Shown here piece after piece: positions 1 to 7,433 of a stretch of DNA of 35,914 nucleotides; position 1 is the stretch's first letter, and each line of letters starts with the position of its first letter. Origin of the DNA: CAZDAM01 sp964503595 (GTDB lineage Bacteria > Muiribacteriota > UBA6191); the NCBI GenBank assembly GCA_964503595.1, contig CAZDAM010000022.1, positions 1 to 35,914 on the forward strand. The letters run 5' to 3'. The translations under genes and the position numbers were made by a program. Below the pieces are notes generated by a model. That model ran no database searches, was not told where the DNA came from, and worked only from the letters and a program-made list of their open reading frames with translations.

Positions 1-35
1 CCAGAGCTGCTGGCTGAGTTTTTCAAACTCTTTTG

Positions 36-54
36 AAATCCCTCATTGTGAGGG
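36..54 (-). terminator. weak hairpin, possible terminator of the ADP-ribosylglycohydrolase gene
   Basis: On the minus strand, just past the stop codon at 77, CCCTC (54-50 read on minus) can pair with GAGGG (44-40) around a 5-nt loop, and the next bases are ATTTC. The stem is only 5 bp and the T tract is poor, so this is a weak candidate. A second AT-rich 6-bp hairpin (GAGTTT/AAACTC, 16-30) followed by TTTT lies beside it and could end a plus-strand transcript entering from outside the window. Confidence 0.25.
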
Positions 55-76
55 GGTTGCTTCCAGTTGAAGATTT

Positions 77-1124
77 TTATTTTCCTTGTGGCCTGGAAGG
101 AAGGATAAGATCGACTCGGAATAACCTGGCAAAACCGTGGGCAAGAACAATTGCCAAAAGAAACAGGTTTCGTGCAATTACCATTGGCATCCATGGTTCC
201 TGGAATGAAGAAGGGCTGGTTGGAAGGTCCTGCAGCTGGGTTATGGGGTAAGGCCAGGCGATGATATTGTCCAGTAAATACAGCTCTTCCGGAGTCTGCG
301 GAGCTCCTAAAATCGCTGCGGTGGTGTCTGTGTCTCCACCTGCCGCAATCATTTCCTGAAGGGCCGCAAGAGTATTGGATGGTTTACGGAACCAGATTTG
401 AAGAATGGCTGGAACGGTATGATAGACATACCCGGAAATACTTCTCTGGAATTCAGGTTTTGAGCAGAACTCCTGTAAGGATTCATGCCGATTGGCAGAC
501 TCAAGAGCCTGAGATAGAAGGTTCATGAAGTTTTCGTCGATCCTGGGGAAGGCCGTTTGAAGCTGGTTCAGGAATTCCGAAGGAGTCCAGTCAGGCTTAT
601 GTGACTGAAAGTGGGCAGTAAGGGCAATTGCGTAGGAACCATATTCTGCCTTGGGATCCGTATGGGTGAGACGGGTGGAAATGGAGTTGAATTCAATTAT
701 CCGGGAGAAATCTTCACAATAGATTCCAATGACTGGGGCTCGCATGCAGGGCCCGTTTCCGGCTGAAAACACTCCGGAGTTCTTTGGATTGAATCTGATG
801 AGGAGGCGAAGTCCGGACTTTAAGGTTGCAAGTCCGATACCTGGTTGAATCTGAAGGAACCAGCGAAGGAATCGAGATCGGAGTTCCTTGGAAAAGCGTT
901 CTGGATGATTCTCTGACTTTATCAGTGCCTGAAGGGTAAATCTGGCGTGATCCGTATCATCAGATACCATGCCTTTGGTGAAAAGAAGTTGTTGCCGAAG
1001 AGGGTTTAAGCCGACTGGAGATTCTATCTGGAGGAAGTCCTTCGAACGGGAGTCCAAGGGAGTCTCCCAAGGCTGTACCCAGAAGGCTTGCCGAAAGGTG
1101 TTTTGAGGTGAATTCGGAATTCAT
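77..1124 (-). pseudogene. ADP-ribosylglycohydrolase family protein, frameshifted
   Basis: The family (DraG/ARH type) removes ADP-ribose from proteins or other acceptors using a binuclear Mg centre. The N-terminal signature GTALGDSLGLPFEG is in one frame, starting around ATG 1124. The rest (MVSDDTDHARF, GNGPCMRAPVIG and the C-terminal metal motif GGDTDTTAAILG) is in the frame shifted by one base, ending at 77. Both frames are open across 960-1057. Dropping one A from the AAA at about 1005-1007 joins them as ISSRL-NPLRQQLLFTKGMVSDD, which fits the usual spacing between the two motifs. All metal-binding motifs are present, so the restored product of about 349 aa looks functional. The lesion is therefore recent, or a sequencing or assembly error. 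It is divergent from the SYLF gene. An alternative in-frame start lies at 1187. Family assignment is firm; whether the gene is really broken is not. Confidence 0.85.
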
Positions 1125-1205
1125 CAATGAATTGTCGCATGGATCTCCTGGAAGAGAAACGCCAGAAATAGTCATGAAATGGAGCATAGTTCGATCTGAC
1201 AGAAA

Positions 1206-1233
1206 TTGTGCTCCAATATGGTTCGTCTATGAT
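1206..1233 (+). promoter_or_regulatory. sigma-70-type promoter for the SYLF gene
   Basis: TTGTGC (1206-1211) and TATGAT (1228-1233, five of six consensus bases) are separated by 16 bp. Transcription would begin near 1240. That would exclude the upstream GTG at 1239 as the SYLF start and supports the ATG at 1257. Confidence 0.45.
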
Positions 1234-1256
1234 TCTAAGTGGATCAGGATGTGCTT

Positions 1257-1802
1257 ATGAAAAAGCTGATGTTGTGGGTCGTCTGTGTCATGGGAAGCCT
1301 TGGAATGACGTCTGTGAATGAAGCAAAATGGAATCCGTTTCGGCATGAAAGAAGCGGAGAGGAAAATGCCCAGCTTTTGATTAAGAAGATGCTTGAGATT
1401 GATTCCAGTCTCCAGAAAGTCTTTGATAGCGCAGCTGGTTGGGCTGTGTTTCCCAAAATCAGCAAGGTTGGAATTGGTGTTGGAGGAGCTCACGGGTATG
1501 GACGTGTCTATGAGAAGGGCCGCTTTGTAGGGACCTCGGAAATGACTCAGGTGTCGGTAGGGTTTCAGTTGGGAGCCCAGGTCTACGGAGAGATCATCTT
1601 CTTTCAGGACGCAGGGACAATGGAGCGTTTCAAATCAGGCCACTTTGCCTTTGGAGCAAATGTGGGAGCTGTCGTCATCGATAAGGGGGCGGCTGGTGAG
1701 GCTGGTTTCAAGGACGGCACCCTTGTTGTGGTTCGGCCTCATAAAGGTCTGATGTATGAAGCAACCCTTGCGGGGCAGGAGTTTACCTATAAAGCTCAGT
1801 GA
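1257..1802 (+). CDS. SYLF (Ysc84/DUF500) domain lipid-binding protein, exported
   Basis: This 181-aa protein starts with a signal-like segment (MKKLMLWVVCVMGSLGMTS) followed by a single SYLF domain covering nearly all the rest. Recognisable stretches are AAGWAVFPKISKVGIGVGGA, a GxGYGRVYEKGRFVGTSEM segment, VSVGFQLGAQVYGEIIFF and FAFGANVGAVVIDKGAAGE. The family binds phosphoinositides in eukaryotes. In bacteria it is usually a small exported protein of unclear role. ATG 1257 is preferred over GTG 1239 because it is preceded by AGGAT and gives a clean signal peptide. The 3' end overlaps the next gene's assigned start by 47 bp. Family assignment is confident; function in this organism is unknown. 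Confidence 0.85.
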   Translation: MKKLMLWVVCVMGSLGMTSVNEAKWNPFRHERSGEENAQLLIKKMLEIDSSLQKVFDSAAGWAVFPKISKVGIGVGGAHGYGRVYEKGRFVGTSEMTQVSVGFQLGAQVYGEIIFFQDAGTMERFKSGHFAFGANVGAVVIDKGAAGEAGFKDGTLVVVRPHKGLMYEATLAGQEFTYKAQ

Positions 1803-2448
1803 ATCTGTTTTTGAGCAGAAGTTAGGGGATTTCCTCCAAAGACTTGCTTTGCGTAAGCGTGTCGACAATGTAGGAAATCCCTATTGCAATCCAGAGCTTT
1901 TGGATAATTTGAAAGTCTATTTCCAGACCCTTCGGCAATGGAGAGGAGTGAAGATACTTCTGATCGGAGAGGCTCCGGGGTATCGGGGATGTGGTCTGAC
2001 GGGCATTCCATTTTCCTGCCCAAGACTGATTCAGGAGTCAGAACACCTTTTCTGGAAAAAACTGTCCTCCCGGTTGTTCTTACCGGATGAAATCCAAAAG
2101 GAACAGACGGCTTTTTCGGTCTGGCAGGCTTTTCCTCTGGAGGGTTCAGTGCTCCCGGTATGCTGGAATTCCTTTCCCTTCCACCCGCATAGGAAGGGAG
2201 AGCCAAAAACCAATCGGGCTCCTTTGAGTATGGAGTTGAAAGAAGGAGAATCCTACCTTCTGGAAATTCTGGATTTGTTTGAATTTCAGAGTGTTGTGGC
2301 GATTGGACGCAAGGCCGAATCCAACTGCAGAAGAGTTTTTACCGGTTGGGATGGGCCGGCTTTAAGGCATCCTTCCTATGGTGGGAAAGCCGAATTTTTG
2401 AAGGGAATGCAGGATGTCCTGGTCCGGCTTGAATTTTCTACAGTTTAA
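1756..2448 (+). CDS. uracil-DNA glycosylase superfamily protein
   Basis: The 230-aa protein carries LLIGEAPGYRGCGLTGIPFS (about 69-88), matching motif A of the uracil-DNA glycosylase fold (GEAPG), and a C-terminal RHPSYGG (about 204-210), matching the HPS minor-groove motif B. The superfamily excises uracil or related damaged bases from DNA. It has no obvious four-cysteine Fe-S set of the family 4/5 enzymes, so it belongs to a divergent subgroup and its substrate is not predictable. The chosen ATG overlaps the upstream SYLF gene by 47 bp, which is long. No better in-frame start with a ribosome binding site is apparent, so the N-terminus is uncertain. Its end overlaps the convergent gene by 11 bp. 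Confidence 0.7.
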   Translation: MKQPLRGRSLPIKLSESVFEQKLGDFLQRLALRKRVDNVGNPYCNPELLDNLKVYFQTLRQWRGVKILLIGEAPGYRGCGLTGIPFSCPRLIQESEHLFWKKLSSRLFLPDEIQKEQTAFSVWQAFPLEGSVLPVCWNSFPFHPHRKGEPKTNRAPLSMELKEGESYLLEILDLFEFQSVVAIGRKAESNCRRVFTGWDGPALRHPSYGGKAEFLKGMQDVLVRLEFSTV

Positions 2449-3208
2449 TGGGCTGAAGCCGGGAGCGGTTTAGCAGGGATTCGGATTCAATGTTTTTGTT
2501 GAAGGGAAGATCCAGTTCCTTGCAAAGACAGGCACAGTACTCCATGGCATCTTCAAAGCTTCCTGATTCTGAGAGCTTCATACCCCGATTATCTTTGCCG
2601 ATGGCAGACACCCAGTAGGACCAGGTAGTCCCATTTTTATTCTTGACGTATTTGCTGTCCACACTCAGGCAGATCAGATCGTTGAAGCGCAGCTGGGGCA
2701 GAACGGTTTGGGACTTTTTGTCGGATTTGATCGTATAGAAGCGACGGCTGGCCAGATCGGCAACGATGCAGTCATCCAGTCCGGCGAGTTTCTTGAAGGT
2801 CAGGATACCGGCGCCAAGGCACCCCAGAGCCAGGATGACATTGTGGTAAAGGGCAAAGCTGGCAATGCCACCACAGATCCAAAGAAAGCAAGCCATGGCT
2901 GTCCAGCTTTCCCGGCCCGAGACCATTTCAAGTTTCAGAGTCCGGTTGGGTACGATCCAGCCCCCACCTCTGGAGAGAGAGTTATCCTTAAGGAGAGAGG
3001 CTTGAGGGTTTAAGTGGGGGAGGGAAAGCCCACCGGATGCCACTGTCGGTTTTTGAGTGAAGTATTCGGGGTGATAACGGAGCACCAGTTCCAGCATTTG
3101 CCGGCATAATAGCTTTCTCTTTTTTAACGGAAGACTTTTGTAGTCCTGAAGCGTGGATTCCGGCAGAGAAGTCATCAGATTTTCTAAAATGATATCCTGT
3201 TGGGTCAT
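2438..3208 (-). CDS. membrane protein of unknown function
   Basis: I do not recognise this 256-aa protein. Residues 1-50 look helical and charged (a KKRKLLCRQMLELVLRYHPEYF stretch). Residues about 102-137 form two close hydrophobic segments, probably a membrane hairpin. The C-terminal 110 residues are soluble and start GLDDCIVADLASRRFYTI. That part has alternating strand-like segments and could be a PH-like domain that reads membrane or lipid context, but this is a guess. The start is supported by AAAGGA seven bases upstream of ATG 3208. The ATG overlaps the start codon of the divergent methyltransferase gene: the two share the palindrome CATG. The 3' end overlaps the convergent glycosylase-like gene by 11 bp. 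Confidence 0.6.
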   Translation of the reverse strand: MTQQDIILENLMTSLPESTLQDYKSLPLKKRKLLCRQMLELVLRYHPEYFTQKPTVASGGLSLPHLNPQASLLKDNSLSRGGGWIVPNRTLKLEMVSGRESWTAMACFLWICGGIASFALYHNVILALGCLGAGILTFKKLAGLDDCIVADLASRRFYTIKSDKKSQTVLPQLRFNDLICLSVDSKYVKNKNGTTWSYWVSAIGKDNRGMKLSESGSFEDAMEYCACLCKELDLPFNKNIESESLLNRSRLQPIKL

Positions 3209-3755
3209 GTCATATCCTTTAGGTCTTTATCATCAGTCAGAAGTCTATCATGGGGCCCATCCCGATTCCGAACGCCTTGGAAAATGGCTGAAAGCCTGGG
3301 CCAGATCTCCCGTTCTTGATTTAGGCAGTGGGACCGGAAGAGGTTGGGCGGATTTACCTCAGAACAAGGTTGGAATTGACTGCTCATTCACCATGCTTGG
3401 GTTTCACCTGAGAAGGATGCCGGGTGCTTACATTGTTCATGGAGATTTTCAGGCTCTGCCTTTTGCTGATGACAGTTTTTTAACGACAGTCTGGCTCATG
3501 AATGGTTGGATTCATGGATTGAAGCCCCCCATTATGAAAGAGATTTTTCGCTGTTTAAAATCAGGAAGTCTGCTTCTGATTGAAGAAGGCGGGCTGGGAG
3601 ATGGCAGGGTAAGGATCGGGAATGCTATGTTTGCTCTGGAAACGATTCCGTCTTTTATGTCTTTTCTTTCAGGACTCAAGGAGGCGGGATTCAGGCATCA
3701 GGGACAGGTTCCTCTGGAGCCTGGCTTTCACCTGCACCGATTGCTTAAACCCTGA
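3207..3755 (+). CDS. class I SAM-dependent methyltransferase
   Basis: The 182-aa protein has motif I VLDLGSGTG (about 36-44), an acidic end of beta2 (VGIDCSFTML), HGDFQALPFADDSF as motif II/III, and LKSGSLLLIEEGG as the post-II strand. This is the UbiE/Methyltransf_11 arrangement, but it is short for the family, with no C-terminal extension. The substrate cannot be inferred. ATG 3207 is chosen because upstream alternatives (GTG 3153, ATG 3189) would extend through the start region of the divergent gene and show no Shine-Dalgarno sequence. ATG 3207 itself also lacks a clear one. The stop overlaps the next gene's first possible ATG as TGATG. Confidence 0.75.
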   Translation: MSYPLGLYHQSEVYHGAHPDSERLGKWLKAWARSPVLDLGSGTGRGWADLPQNKVGIDCSFTMLGFHLRRMPGAYIVHGDFQALPFADDSFLTTVWLMNGWIHGLKPPIMKEIFRCLKSGSLLLIEEGGLGDGRVRIGNAMFALETIPSFMSFLSGLKEAGFRHQGQVPLEPGFHLHRLLKP

Positions 3756-3769
3756 TGGAAAGGAATAGA

Positions 3770-4864
3770 ATGCTGAAGATCTGGTCTGTCATACTGGGAT
3801 TTTTATTTACAGGAATGCAGTTTGCGGATTCCCGAATTCTGGGGTCCGCTCCTCTGTTTAAGGTGGGAGTCGCCAATATCTATTTCATGGCGGCTCTATT
3901 TGAAAATAATGTTGAAAAACCGATTTTTCAGAAGCCGGAAAATCCCCCGTCCAAGGAAATTGAAGCTGAGTTTGATCGCTTGAGCCGGGAATTTCTGGCC
4001 CGCTATATCCGTTATCTGGATATGGATGTCCTGGTGATTTGCGAAGCTCCTTCCGAACCGGCAGTGATGCAGAAATTCTCGGATGAGTATCTGGATGGGC
4101 GTTATACGGTGATTCACAATTTCCCGGTTGTGAAAAACAAGAAATATTACTTCAACCAGCAGGTTGCTGCTTTTGTGGACAAGGAAAAATTTCAGATCCG
4201 AAGATATGAGGCCCTGTCTTCCGAGAAAGCTTCGGAAGGCAATCGCCTTTATCCCTTCTATCCCTACAAGGAAATTGAATACAAGGGAGAAAAGAAGAAA
4301 ATTTTCTGGTCGCGCTTTCCAATTGAATTTGATCTTGAGTTAAAGGCCAGACCTGGTCACTGGTATAAATTCATTGCGGCCTATCCAAAGTCCAAGTTTG
4401 CCCGTGGGCATGAACAGGCTCTTTTTGCCAGAGTTCAGAACCGGACACATCAGGAAATGATTCGGGATCGCGTAGAGAAGGCAGCCTTGGACTTCGAAGA
4501 TATTTTTGTCCTTGGAGATCTGAATGACAGCATTGGAATGGATCCGGTGGAGGAAGAGCTGGGAACAGATTCGATTGCCAGTCTTTATCAGGGAAGTCAG
4601 GATCCGCTATTGTGGAATTCGGTGATTTTTCCTCCAGGGCAGGGCTCTTTTCTTTATAAGGGTGAGCCAGAGACCATCGACTTTATTCTGACTTCCAGGG
4701 GATTGATGAAAAGTCCTGGAGTTGTGAAGCCATCGGTGTGGCAGTACGATGCCGTTTTTCGCATGTTTGTCAAAGAGCGGGAGGAGTCGACCCCGGATCG
4801 CCTGAATCACCGGGAGCTTTTCATCAGTGATCATGGTCCCGTAACGGTTGAAGTCTGGGAATAG
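3770..4864 (+). CDS. exported endonuclease/exonuclease/phosphatase family protein
   Basis: The protein is 364 aa from ATG 3770, which follows AAAGGAAT and is preferred over ATG 3755 at the TGATG overlap. An N-terminal hydrophobic stretch (LKIWSVILGFLFTGM) suggests export or a signal anchor. The EEP fold is indicated by VGVANIYFMAALFEN at the N-terminus, VLVICEAPSE holding the metal-binding Glu, FVLGDLND (the GDFND catalytic motif), TIDFILTS and a terminal SDHGPV with the catalytic Asp-His pair. Members hydrolyse phosphodiester or phosphomonoester bonds in nucleic acids, phosphoinositides or sphingolipids. The nucleophile region is complete, so activity is likely, but the substrate is open. 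Export argues for an extracytoplasmic nuclease or a phospholipid-directed enzyme. Confidence 0.75.
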   Translation: MLKIWSVILGFLFTGMQFADSRILGSAPLFKVGVANIYFMAALFENNVEKPIFQKPENPPSKEIEAEFDRLSREFLARYIRYLDMDVLVICEAPSEPAVMQKFSDEYLDGRYTVIHNFPVVKNKKYYFNQQVAAFVDKEKFQIRRYEALSSEKASEGNRLYPFYPYKEIEYKGEKKKIFWSRFPIEFDLELKARPGHWYKFIAAYPKSKFARGHEQALFARVQNRTHQEMIRDRVEKAALDFEDIFVLGDLNDSIGMDPVEEELGTDSIASLYQGSQDPLLWNSVIFPPGQGSFLYKGEPETIDFILTSRGLMKSPGVVKPSVWQYDAVFRMFVKEREESTPDRLNHRELFISDHGPVTVEVWE

Positions 4865-4907
4865 AAAAATCCCCCGGAGTGAGTCTTCACTCCGGGGGAT
4901 TTTTCTA
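4862..4907. terminator. perfect 21-bp bidirectional terminator
   Basis: The arms 4862-4882 and 4887-4907 are exact reverse complements with the 4-nt loop GTCT. The G+C-rich core CCCCCGGAGTGA is flanked by A5/T5, so each strand presents a stem followed by TTTTT. The left arm begins with the TAG stop codon of the EEP gene, and the right arm lies 7 bp before the stop of the convergent dehydrogenase gene. It should end transcription from both sides. Confidence 0.95.
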
Positions 4908-4914
4908 TGTCCGG

Positions 4915-6543
4915 TTATCCCAGAAAGGGATAGCGGTAGTTTGTTGGGGACACGAAGGTTTCCTTGATTGTGCGGGTGGAAACCCAACGCATCAGGTTCT
5001 GTCTTGCCCCGGCCTTGTCATTGGTTCCAGAGGCTCTTGCTCCGCCAAAAGGCTGCTGTCCGACCACTGCCCCGGTGGGCTTGTCGTTGATGTAAAAATT
5101 ACCGGCAGCATTTTTCAGAGCATTGGAGGCCTGAACAATGGCTTCACGGCAGCGGGCAAAAACAGCCCCGGTGAGGGCATAGGGACTGGTGTTATCAACA
5201 ACCTTCAAGATTTCATCCCATTGACTGTCGTCATAGGCAAAGATGGTCAGAACGGGCCCGAAGATTTCTTCCCGCATGGTGCGAAAGTCCGGGTTGTTGG
5301 TCAGGATTACCGTGGGCTCAATGAAGTATCCCTTGGAATCATCGTAGTTTCCACCGTAGACAATGCCTGCTTCATCGGAGTCTTTGACGTAGTCAATGTA
5401 GGAAGTGATGGAGTCAAAGGCTTTCTTATCAATAACGGCATTCACAAAATTGGAGAAATCCTCGACGGGACCCATTTTGATGTCATCCAGCATCTGGTTC
5501 ATATGATCCTGAATGACAGGCCAAAGACTTTTGGGGACATAGGCTCTTGAAGCTGCAGAGCATTTCTGGCCCTGAAACTCAAAGGCTCCTCGCACCAGAT
5601 TGGTGGCAACAGCCAGAGGATCAGCGCTAGGATGGGCCACGACGAAATCCTTGCCTCCGGTTTCACCAACAATACGGGGATAGGATTTGTAGCGCTCGAT
5701 ATTGTTGCCGATTTCTCTCCAGAAAGACTGAAAGACCCGGGTTGAACCGGTGAAATGGATGCCGGCAAAATCGGGATGCTTCAGAATGACATCTGAGAAA
5801 TCTGGTCCGGGAGTGTAGACCAGGTTGATAACTCCATCTGGCAGTCCTGCTTCACGGAAAATCTCCATGGTCAGAGCAGCAGAATAGATCTGGGTCTGGG
5901 CTGGTTTCCAGACGACGACATTGCCCATCATGGCCATACAGGAAGGCAGATTTCCGGCAATGGCGGTGAAGTTGAAGGGTGTTACCGCGGCAACAAAACC
6001 TTCCAGAGGCCGGTACTCCAGGCGGTTCCAGATTCCGTCAGCGTGATGTCTTTGCTGATCGGTATAGATTTCTTCCATGAATTTGACGTTGAAGCGCAGA
6101 AAGTCTACCAGTTCACAAATGGCGTCAATTTCAGACTGATGGGCATTCTTGGACTGGGTCAGCATGGTAGCTGCATTCATGCGGGCCCGGTAAGGTCCGG
6201 AGATCAGTTCGGCGGCTTTCAGAAAAATTGCTGCCCGGTGTTCCCAGGGCATGGCAGTCCATTTCTCGCGGGCTTTCAGGGCTGACTCGATAGCTTTTTC
6301 CACATGTTCGCGGCTTCCCAGATGAGCGTGAGCCAGAATGTGCTGGTGATCATGAGGGCAGACGCAGTTGACGGTGTTGCCAGTGCGGACTTCCTCTCCT
6401 CCGATGATCATGGGGATGTCCTGAACCTGGGAACGCAGCTCCTTCAAGGTTGCCTGAAGCTTCTCTCTTCCGGCATCTTTTGGGGCGTAATCCCAGACTG
6501 GTTCATTCTTTGGTTCGGGTAAAACAAAACTGGCATTGCTCAT
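4915..6543 (-). CDS. pruA: L-glutamate gamma-semialdehyde (1-pyrroline-5-carboxylate) dehydrogenase
   Basis: This enzyme oxidises glutamate-gamma-semialdehyde, in equilibrium with P5C, to glutamate with NAD+. It is the second step of proline breakdown and also acts in arginine/ornithine breakdown. The 542-aa length and sequence fit the stand-alone ALDH4A1-like group rather than the PutA fusion. Visible features are TPFNFTAIAG (about 188-197), the general base in GETGGKDF (Glu294), the catalytic Cys328 in EFQGQKCSAASRAY, and EEIFGPVLTIFAYDD in the C-terminal part. No proline dehydrogenase gene is in the window. The start overlaps the stop of the upstream 149-aa gene by 4 bp (ATGA), so the two are probably translated together. 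Confidence 0.93.
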   Translation of the reverse strand: MSNASFVLPEPKNEPVWDYAPKDAGREKLQATLKELRSQVQDIPMIIGGEEVRTGNTVNCVCPHDHQHILAHAHLGSREHVEKAIESALKAREKWTAMPWEHRAAIFLKAAELISGPYRARMNAATMLTQSKNAHQSEIDAICELVDFLRFNVKFMEEIYTDQQRHHADGIWNRLEYRPLEGFVAAVTPFNFTAIAGNLPSCMAMMGNVVVWKPAQTQIYSAALTMEIFREAGLPDGVINLVYTPGPDFSDVILKHPDFAGIHFTGSTRVFQSFWREIGNNIERYKSYPRIVGETGGKDFVVAHPSADPLAVATNLVRGAFEFQGQKCSAASRAYVPKSLWPVIQDHMNQMLDDIKMGPVEDFSNFVNAVIDKKAFDSITSYIDYVKDSDEAGIVYGGNYDDSKGYFIEPTVILTNNPDFRTMREEIFGPVLTIFAYDDSQWDEILKVVDNTSPYALTGAVFARCREAIVQASNALKNAAGNFYINDKPTGAVVGQQPFGGARASGTNDKAGARQNLMRWVSTRTIKETFVSPTNYRYPFLG

Positions 6544-6989
6544 GAATTCTCCTGAGAGGGATTGGCTGGGAGTTCATATCTGGTTGCCACAGCTTCCAGA
6601 GCCTCCAGCATGACAGTACTTAAATCAACAGTGGATTTTTCCAGGAATTTCAGGGCCTCAAGAAGGGACCCGGAAGAAGTAGCGGTGAGGGTCAGGGGAG
6701 CCTTGGAATGAACCTCGGTGTGGGCTGCCAGCGTGACACCTTCAAGCCCCTGAAAGGACTCGGCGATCGGATGCCAAACGTGAAAGCCTCCGAGTCCCAT
6801 GGCCTGGGCATCCATCAGGATGGCCTCCTGGCGTTTATCAAGTGGGACAAAGAGGTAGAGTCCGCCCCGGTAAGGCTCTTTCTGAAACAGGTTCATCTGG
6901 TAGAACCAGTGAGAGATTTTCCAGCGTTCTTCGCCCAGATGTTCGACTTCACCCTGGATACTTTCAAGCTCAATTTGAAGACCACGCAT
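6540..6989 (-). CDS. conserved-looking protein of unknown function, coupled to pruA
   Basis: I do not recognise this 149-aa protein. It is soluble, without signal or membrane segments. The first half is rich in aromatic residues (RWKISHWFYQMNLF, YRGGLYLFVPLD), with a GLGGFHVWHPIAESFQGLEG segment in the middle, and the last 40 residues look helical. It precedes pruA with a 4-bp ATGA overlap and is read from the same intergenic region as the divergent ridA. The context suggests a part in amino-acid catabolism, possibly a regulator or accessory factor; this is inference only. No good Shine-Dalgarno sequence precedes ATG 6989, so the true start may be downstream. Confidence 0.6.
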   Translation of the reverse strand: MRGLQIELESIQGEVEHLGEERWKISHWFYQMNLFQKEPYRGGLYLFVPLDKRQEAILMDAQAMGLGGFHVWHPIAESFQGLEGVTLAAHTEVHSKAPLTLTATSSGSLLEALKFLEKSTVDLSTVMLEALEAVATRYELPANPSQENS

Positions 6990-7006
6990 GCGGGTAGTCT
7001 ATCACA

Positions 7007-7015
7007 TGCTATACT
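7007..7015 (+). promoter_or_regulatory. extended -10 promoter for ridA
   Basis: TGCTATACT matches the extended -10 pattern (TG, one base, then TATACT with five of six consensus bases). No convincing -35 is seen, as is usual for extended -10 promoters. It lies 33 bp before the ridA start in the 59-bp gap separating ridA from the divergent pruA pair. Confidence 0.5.
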
Positions 7016-7048
7016 CGGCGGGCTTCAAACAAAAAGGAGAAGTTTGTC

Positions 7049-7432
7049 ATGAGTTCTGTACTGAAATCAGATCGTGCTCCTGAGCCCATCGGGCCTTATG
7101 TCCTCGGCCGGGAGGCTGGGGGACTTTTATTTTTTTCCGGTCAGATTGCCTTGGATCGTCAGACAGGTGAAATGGTCGCGGATTCCTTTGAGGCCGAAGC
7201 TCGTCAGGTCTTTAAAAACATTGATTTTATGCTGAAGGACAATGGGCTGGGCTTTGAGAATGTCGTCAAGACCACAATCTTTCTGGCAGATATGGCTGAT
7301 TTCCCAGTGATCAATGAGATCTACGCAGCCCATTTTTCCGAACCATATCCAGCCCGCTCCTGTGTGGCAGCCAAGGGTCTTCCAAAAGGTGCCCGGGTCG
7401 AAATCGAGATCATTGCTTCCCGTCAGGCCTGA
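7049..7432 (+). CDS. ridA: RidA family reactive intermediate deaminase
   Basis: RidA hydrolyses reactive enamine/imine intermediates such as 2-aminoacrylate released by PLP enzymes, protecting transaminases and other PLP enzymes. The 127-aa length is typical for the trimeric YjgF/YER057c/UK114 fold. The key residues are present: Arg103 in PYPARSC, which binds the carboxylate, and Glu118 in RVEIEIIA, which activates water. GGLLFFSGQIALD and GFENVVKTTIFLADMADFP are family stretches. AAGGAG precedes ATG 7049. It is divergent from pruA and immediately upstream of the TPR-glycosyltransferase gene, whose start is 1 bp after its stop. Confidence 0.92.
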   Translation: MSSVLKSDRAPEPIGPYVLGREAGGLLFFSGQIALDRQTGEMVADSFEAEARQVFKNIDFMLKDNGLGFENVVKTTIFLADMADFPVINEIYAAHFSEPYPARSCVAAKGLPKGARVEIEIIASRQA

Positions 7433-7433
7433 C

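Noticed and set aside
7314..7433. ATG 7314 as the start of the first TPR-glycosyltransferase gene
   Set aside because: It would overlap ridA by about 119 bp in another frame with a residue pattern unlike a TPR protein; the homologous-looking sequence begins after the ridA stop.
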